Of a stretch of DNA of 21,674 nt, positions 19,085 through 21,674 are shown one piece after another (position 1 is the stretch's first letter; the number at the start of each line of letters is the position of its first letter). The notes under the pieces were generated by a model. It worked only from the letters and a program-made list of their open reading frames with translations. It did no database searches and was not told the origin of the DNA. Source of the DNA: Phoronis australis (Eukaryota; Phoronida; Phoronidae); the NCBI GenBank assembly GCA_002633005.1, contig NMRA01001405.1, positions 1 through 21,674 of the forward strand, in the 5' to 3' direction. The position numbers were made by a program, and so were the translations under genes.

Positions 19085-19622
19085 TGTCGCATAAAAAGTT
19101 AGATATGTTTGGGTCAATTTTTTGAGCAACTCGTTGAATGATTTTGGTGACGTAATGCCCGTTTCCGAAACTCGTTACACAAACTGGTTGCGCTGCATGA
19201 TTGTCTTGAATATTGCTTGTATAATTGAAGGAGTTTACTAGGGCTGCCGCAAGTACGTCTGGTGACACGCAACGCTCGAAAATTCGTCATGAACGTACAT
19301 ATACATGCCAAGTGGCGAGTACTCTGGTTGGTTGAAGAGTCTGCCGTCAACATCCAGCACTGGCTCATAGTGGTCATTATGATTGTCATTATAAATGTCA
19401 TCTTCCCCAAGTTCCTTTATTGGCGGAAACTTGGAAACTTGCACCAGCTTGTGGCTTGGCAATGTTCGCAGAATACGTACACGTTGGTCTTTATCATTGT
19501 AGCAAATGCACGTATTTCAACGTCCGTGCCCCATTTACCACACTTCCACAGTTCGGCTTCACTTAGATAGTCCACCAAGTTGCCTCCCTCCCAGATATCC
19601 TTGTAACAGATTTTTTGTTGTT
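19080..19622 (-). pseudogene. OTU-like cysteine protease C-terminal exon, frameshifted
   Basis: From a possible splice acceptor (AG at 19624-19623, after ctgattttatat) the minus frame reads DYLSEAELW, WGTDVEIRAFATM and TNVYVFC. These match the second half of an OTU deubiquitinase-type domain (YL...WG..xEI.A.A....I.V). The frame stops at 19417-19419, but the next frame continues with IYNDNHNDHYEPV, where the His at 19370-19372 fits the catalytic HY(D/E)xV box. The break coincides with an 8-bp tandem duplication at 19425-19440. A second one-base shift near 19268 would lead into a 62-codon tail ending at 19080. The catalytic Cys (DGxC) region was not found in the window; it would lie in an upstream exon. 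OTU domains also occur in mobile elements of marine invertebrates, so a transposon origin is possible. Confidence 0.6.
19425..19440. repeat. Exact 8-bp tandem duplication (ggaaactt x2)
   Basis: Two adjacent copies of ggaaactt. Counting only one of them puts the two OTU reading frames in register, so the duplication accounts for the frameshift. It could be a true inactivating mutation or an assembly or sequencing error. Confidence 0.85.
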
Positions 19623-19624
19623 CT

Positions 19625-20073
19625 ATATAAAATCAGTTACACCTTGTCTAATTTCCGACTACAGCGCCCCAATTGTTCGATCGCCACTCCCTGGTAAGAT
19701 GCGTAAGGAAGACTTTCGGCGCCCTGATGACACCTCTTTGGCGCCCCCCTGTCCAGTGGTTGAGTAATCCGCCACCCCCCCCCCGCTAGATTAACTGTCG
19801 TCACCTTTCCCCCCGCGGTAGTCCCCGGCTTAAGAGTCGTCTATTGCCACTTTACCAGTTCTCGGTGGGTTTTTTTCTTCGATAGCCAACCCACGCCAGT
19901 GGCCTCCTCCCGGGGAAGTCAACCCCAGACCAAAACATTCGCGTATGAAACATTGTAAAGATTTCCTGTTGAGGATATCATGTCTACTTATTCCAACCCT
20001 CTGTTGCGGGGAAACCATTGAATAATGGCAGGACAAGTTTTTATGGACGTGGGGTCATTTTTTCACGGGGTCA
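19625..20073. other. Spacer, probable intron of the OTU gene; GC-rich patches
   Basis: Contains a C10 run (19775-19784), paired g/c segments (ggtgggtt at about 19864 with aacccac at about 19887) and a palindromic ccacgccagtgg. A 68-codon minus frame (19830-20036) has no known motif. No upstream OTU exon was recognised. Confidence 0.4.
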
Positions 20074-20301
20074 TTACTTAATGCCACCCGGCTGTTGTGT
20101 TTGATCAATGGCCAACTGATTATAGCACCATCCCTCGTGTTTTGTATCCAGCCAACTTGTTTTTTGTGTGAGGTCATCGCACTTTGAAGTCCGTACAATA
20201 CGTTTGGTCATCGGCCATTTGGTTTTGCAGTCCAGCTGACTGGTTTTGAAGTCCGACCAATTTTTATATAAGAGCACTAACGTCTGCTTTTTCTGGAACA
20301 T
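20074..20301 (-). CDS. Small hypothetical ORF with seven-residue repeats
   Basis: A 75-codon ATG-to-TAA frame. From residue 14 it can be cut into successive heptads: NWSDFKT, SQLDCKT, KWPMTKR, IVRTSKC, DDLTQKT, SWLDTKH, EGWCYNQ, LAIDQTQ. Lys or Thr recur at positions 6-7 and Trp/Leu-x-Asp at positions 2-4. The pattern follows from an underlying 21-bp DNA repeat, so the frame may simply be open by repetition rather than coding. No signal peptide, domain or promoter is evident apart from an internal tatataaaaa on the same strand at 20270-20261. I do not recognise a family. A real gene is possible but unproven. Confidence 0.25.
   Translation of the reverse strand: MFQKKQTLVLLYKNWSDFKTSQLDCKTKWPMTKRIVRTSKCDDLTQKTSWLDTKHEGWCYNQLAIDQTQQPGGIK
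20094..20261. repeat. Degenerate 21-bp minisatellite, about eight units
   Basis: On the plus strand the units begin near 20094, 20114, 20136, 20158, 20179, 20200, 20220 and 20241. The best two are tggttttgcagtccagctga and tggttttgaagtccgaccaa. Unit length stays at 20-22 bases across the array although sequence identity falls quickly to the left. Confidence 0.6.
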
Positions 20302-21674
20302 CGATTTCTCCAGGTCTCTTTTTCGGGAATGGACGATTTGTGTTGATGCACGCTATACGGGAAATTTCCCACTACATTTTAATATCCTCTTTCATCTCAG
20401 TATGCAGTTCTTATTTGGCACGTCATTTCGCGGTGTTTTTGTAAAAACGTTTGGATAAAAACGTCTTGGCGCTTTCTGGGCAATGTACTGAAGATTTCGT
20501 AATAAACATTAAAAAAATAAAATAAAAACGTAAGAGGCCCGATTCGACACCCACCAAAGTTTTGAAACATCAGTATAAAACCCTGACCACCGGCATCACC
20601 GTAGTGGCGTGATCTGTCGAGAAAAGAGACAACGAAACTAGTACAAATTTTCAAGAGAACATTTGTTAACTACCAGTGCTGTATATGTACATATCTTTGG
20701 AAGGCCTCGCCATGACATTGTTGCTATGTGTGGCCCTCTTTTTGCAGTATAAATCATCTAAACGCACTTGAAAACGTACACTCTATTATGCATCAGTCGA
20801 AAACGCACCGATCTTCACAGGCAAGTAGAATCCGGTTTACAAATTCAAAATTTTATGGAGTGTGTTATGTTCGTGGTTTTCATTAAACTTGCAGAGTCCA
20901 AAACATAACCTTATATGGCACTGGTAGCTAGAATCATAGATTGTGTAAGTTGTGAAAAACAATTCTCTGAAATCTGATTATGACTCATGAGCATATGATC
21001 TTTAGTTCTGACAAACAAGTTTTCAGTTGAGAGTTAGACAGCATAGTGAATAGATGTATCTTGTAGATCTCTAGAATATACCCACGTAAAACCGTAACAC
21101 AGAGTTGTGTTTGAAAGAGGTTTTCATACAGAGTGTAAAGCTGTATTTCTTCAGGGACCCTATACACCATGTATAGCAAACGACAGTGAAGTATGCTGTA
21201 GTTATCTTTTCTGAGTTTGTTTGATATCAATTGGGAACATTAACGATAGCATCAATTTGTACCAATATCCTGCTTTTGAAATTATATATCCTTTCATACT
21301 TAGGGTTCCCGTCCCTTGTAGGGGATCTGTTGATACACGAACACTATTTTCCTGTTTTCATTTCATACACTTTCCAGCTCAGGGAGAGGGGTGGGGGTAG
21401 TCAACGATGGAATCATACAACTTTCTATGTTAAGGAAACTCACTTCCTGGGCAGTCACTCAAAATTGGAATTAGCTGCAAGTCGTTTCCATTGTTCATGA
21501 TATAGCCTGTCACGGACGGGGACCTCTCATAGAGAGACGGCCTGGGTCATTTGCCCCCTTTGCCCCCGTGAAACCACGTTCCTCGAAGTACAGTTGTTAT
21601 TTTATGTTATTTATTTGTCTTATCTATTGTCAATTTACTTCGTTACTGTGCACCTGATAATAGAAAACTGCTTT
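20302..21674. other. Right flank, no recognised gene
   Basis: Short frames at 20397-20654 (-), 20985-21230 (-) and 21231-21500 (+) have no motif I can name. The sequence is AT-rich with a few G-rich patches near 21386. Nothing can be supported. Confidence 0.45.

Noticed and set aside
19765-19776. aatccgccac, resembling the reverse complement of the hAT MITE end at 14224
   Set aside because: Only about ten bases match, next to a poly-C run, with no opposite end or target duplication.
1-21674. tRNA, rRNA and CRISPR arrays
   Set aside because: No complete B-box (ggttcgantcc), no cloverleaf, no rRNA signature and no regularly spaced identical repeats were found on reading.

Overview
The window looks like ordinary intergenic DNA from an animal, most likely a marine invertebrate. 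The grounds are one intronless class A GPCR coding exon with a splice acceptor just upstream, decayed LINE and DNA-transposon relics, MITE-like elements, AT-rich spacers and no bacterial gene organisation. I cannot name the species. No rRNA, tRNA or CRISPR array was seen. Only the GPCR is a clearly intact gene.

Layout. 1-1426 is unassigned. 1427-1510 (+) resembles the C-terminal end of a hAT transposase. It abuts the 3' side of a decayed LINE retrotransposon on the minus strand (about 1497-3570) that retains a reverse transcriptase and a frameshifted RNase H. A block of about 3 kb (1903-4829), made of most of that LINE plus about 1.2 kb of non-coding flank, is present again in direct orientation at 4997-8003. 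The second copy starts immediately after a single n at 4996, so this may be an assembly join of two haplotypes rather than a real tandem duplication. 8004-8838 is a spacer with a dense cluster of consensus transcription-factor motifs (8446-8515). 8839-9897 (-) is the GPCR, with a predicted 5'UTR splice acceptor at 9920-9921.

10260-10499 is a putative TTAA-flanked MITE, and a related end lies at 10810-10835. 10500-13897 is mostly featureless apart from a TA/TG microsatellite. 13898-14205 may be a decayed THAP-like zinc-finger reading frame. It is followed by a 150-bp hAT-like MITE (14224-14373) with matching TIRs and a flush 5-bp target duplication. 14374-17821 shows nothing I can assign. 17822-18710 is a CpG- and pyrimidine-rich array of about four diverged units of roughly 230 bp.

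19079-19622 (-) is an OTU-like cysteine-protease exon broken by an exact 8-bp tandem duplication and probably by a second shift. 20074-20301 (-) is a short ORF built on a degenerate 21-bp (seven-codon) repeat. The rest, to 21674, is unassigned.

I see no operon-like or multi-gene system. The genes do not obviously work together. The features most worth checking are the n-bounded duplication, the regulatory-motif cluster beside the GPCR, the OTU exon with its 8-bp duplication, and the two degenerate repeat arrays.
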